Shown: one piece after another, positions 5,070 through 5,151 of the stretch
Position numbering within the stretch: the stretch's first letter is position 1
How the letters are laid out: every line of letters starts with the position of its first letter
Origin: Oscillospiraceae bacterium
GTDB lineage: Bacteria > Bacillota > Clostridia > Oscillospirales > Ruminococcaceae
Reading direction: 5' to 3'
DNA: 5,151 nucleotides
Assembly: GCA_029005335.1 (NCBI GenBank)
Contig: JAQXFT010000188.1
Span: 1 to 5,151, forward strand
The notes under the pieces: model-generated
Seen by the model: the letters and a program-made list of their open reading frames with translations, nothing else
Told to the model about the DNA's origin: nothing
Database searches by the model: none
Made by a program: the position numbers and the translations under genes

Positions 5070-5151
5070 TCAGTTCTGGTCTTTTTTTGCAAAGCACTCG
5101 CTGCAATAGATTGGCTTGCCTTCCTTAGGTTCAAAAGGAACTTTAGCTTCC
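5070..5151 (-). CDS. C-terminal end of a small CxxC-x17-CxxC zinc-ribbon protein (partial)
   Basis: The frame enters at the window edge and ends at TGA 5072-5070. The 26 visible residues begin EAKVPFEPKEGKPIYCSECF and finish AKKDQN. The VPF-x-P-x-x-G-x-P-x-Y-C-x-x-C pattern is characteristic of the second half of the CxxC-x17-CxxC domain found in small zinc-binding proteins of Firmicutes and Chloroflexi. Fifteen residues precede the visible first Cys, so the preceding CxxC is expected two residues beyond the window edge, which fits the family spacing. It is probably a short cytoplasmic zinc-ribbon protein. Its role is unknown. Its own terminator follows (5017-5049). Confidence 0.8.
   Translation of the reverse strand, partial: EAKVPFEPKEGKPIYCSECFAKKDQN

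Overview
The window looks like chromosome from a low-GC Gram-positive anaerobe of the Clostridia, most likely a Ruminococcus-type member of the Oscillospiraceae/Ruminococcaceae. The genus is an inference. It rests on AT-rich sequence, strong Shine-Dalgarno sites, a TrmK/Nif3/RqcH gene set typical of Firmicutes, a DUF1858 redox-disulfide protein, and a lysine-rich secretory leader of a style common in ruminococci. All genes lie on the minus strand, so transcription runs from high to low coordinates.

In order of transcription: (1) The 3' end of a small zinc-ribbon protein (5070-5151, cut by the window edge), followed by a rho-independent terminator (5017-5049). (2) A near-consensus sigma-A promoter (TTGACT-N17-TATAAT, 5000-5028), whose -35 box lies inside the U-tract of that terminator. 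It drives a 66-aa CxxC DUF1858 protein (4749-4949), which ends in a second good terminator (4690-4728). (3) A tight four-gene run: a TrmK-Nif3 fusion (3240-4673), rqcH (1470-3224), a 3-methyladenine DNA glycosylase (963-1469) and an AraC-type regulator (174-956). The gaps are 15, 0 and 6 nt. (4) A 123-nt intergenic region with AT-rich direct repeats and a strong extended -10 promoter (84-111), then the first 16 codons of a probable secreted protein (1-50, cut by the window edge).

The four-gene run combines tRNA modification (TrmK), rescue of stalled 50S ribosomes by C-terminal alanine tailing (RqcH), alkylation-damage repair (MPG/AAG) and a transcription factor. The first two fit a translation quality-control theme. 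The glycosylase and regulator may simply be co-transcribed. The regulator starts at TTG, and its Shine-Dalgarno overlaps the glycosylase stop codon, so the two are probably translationally coupled. Its most obvious potential target is the adjacent secreted-protein promoter, but this is inference only.

The points most worth a second look are the TrmK-Nif3 fusion, a terminator only 27 nt before the fusion gene's start, a Glu in place of the usual Asp of the RqcH Asp-Arg motif, a shortened glycosylase C-terminus, and the repeat-decorated promoter at the left edge. I see no mobile element, CRISPR array, tRNA/rRNA gene or clearly novel defence system.
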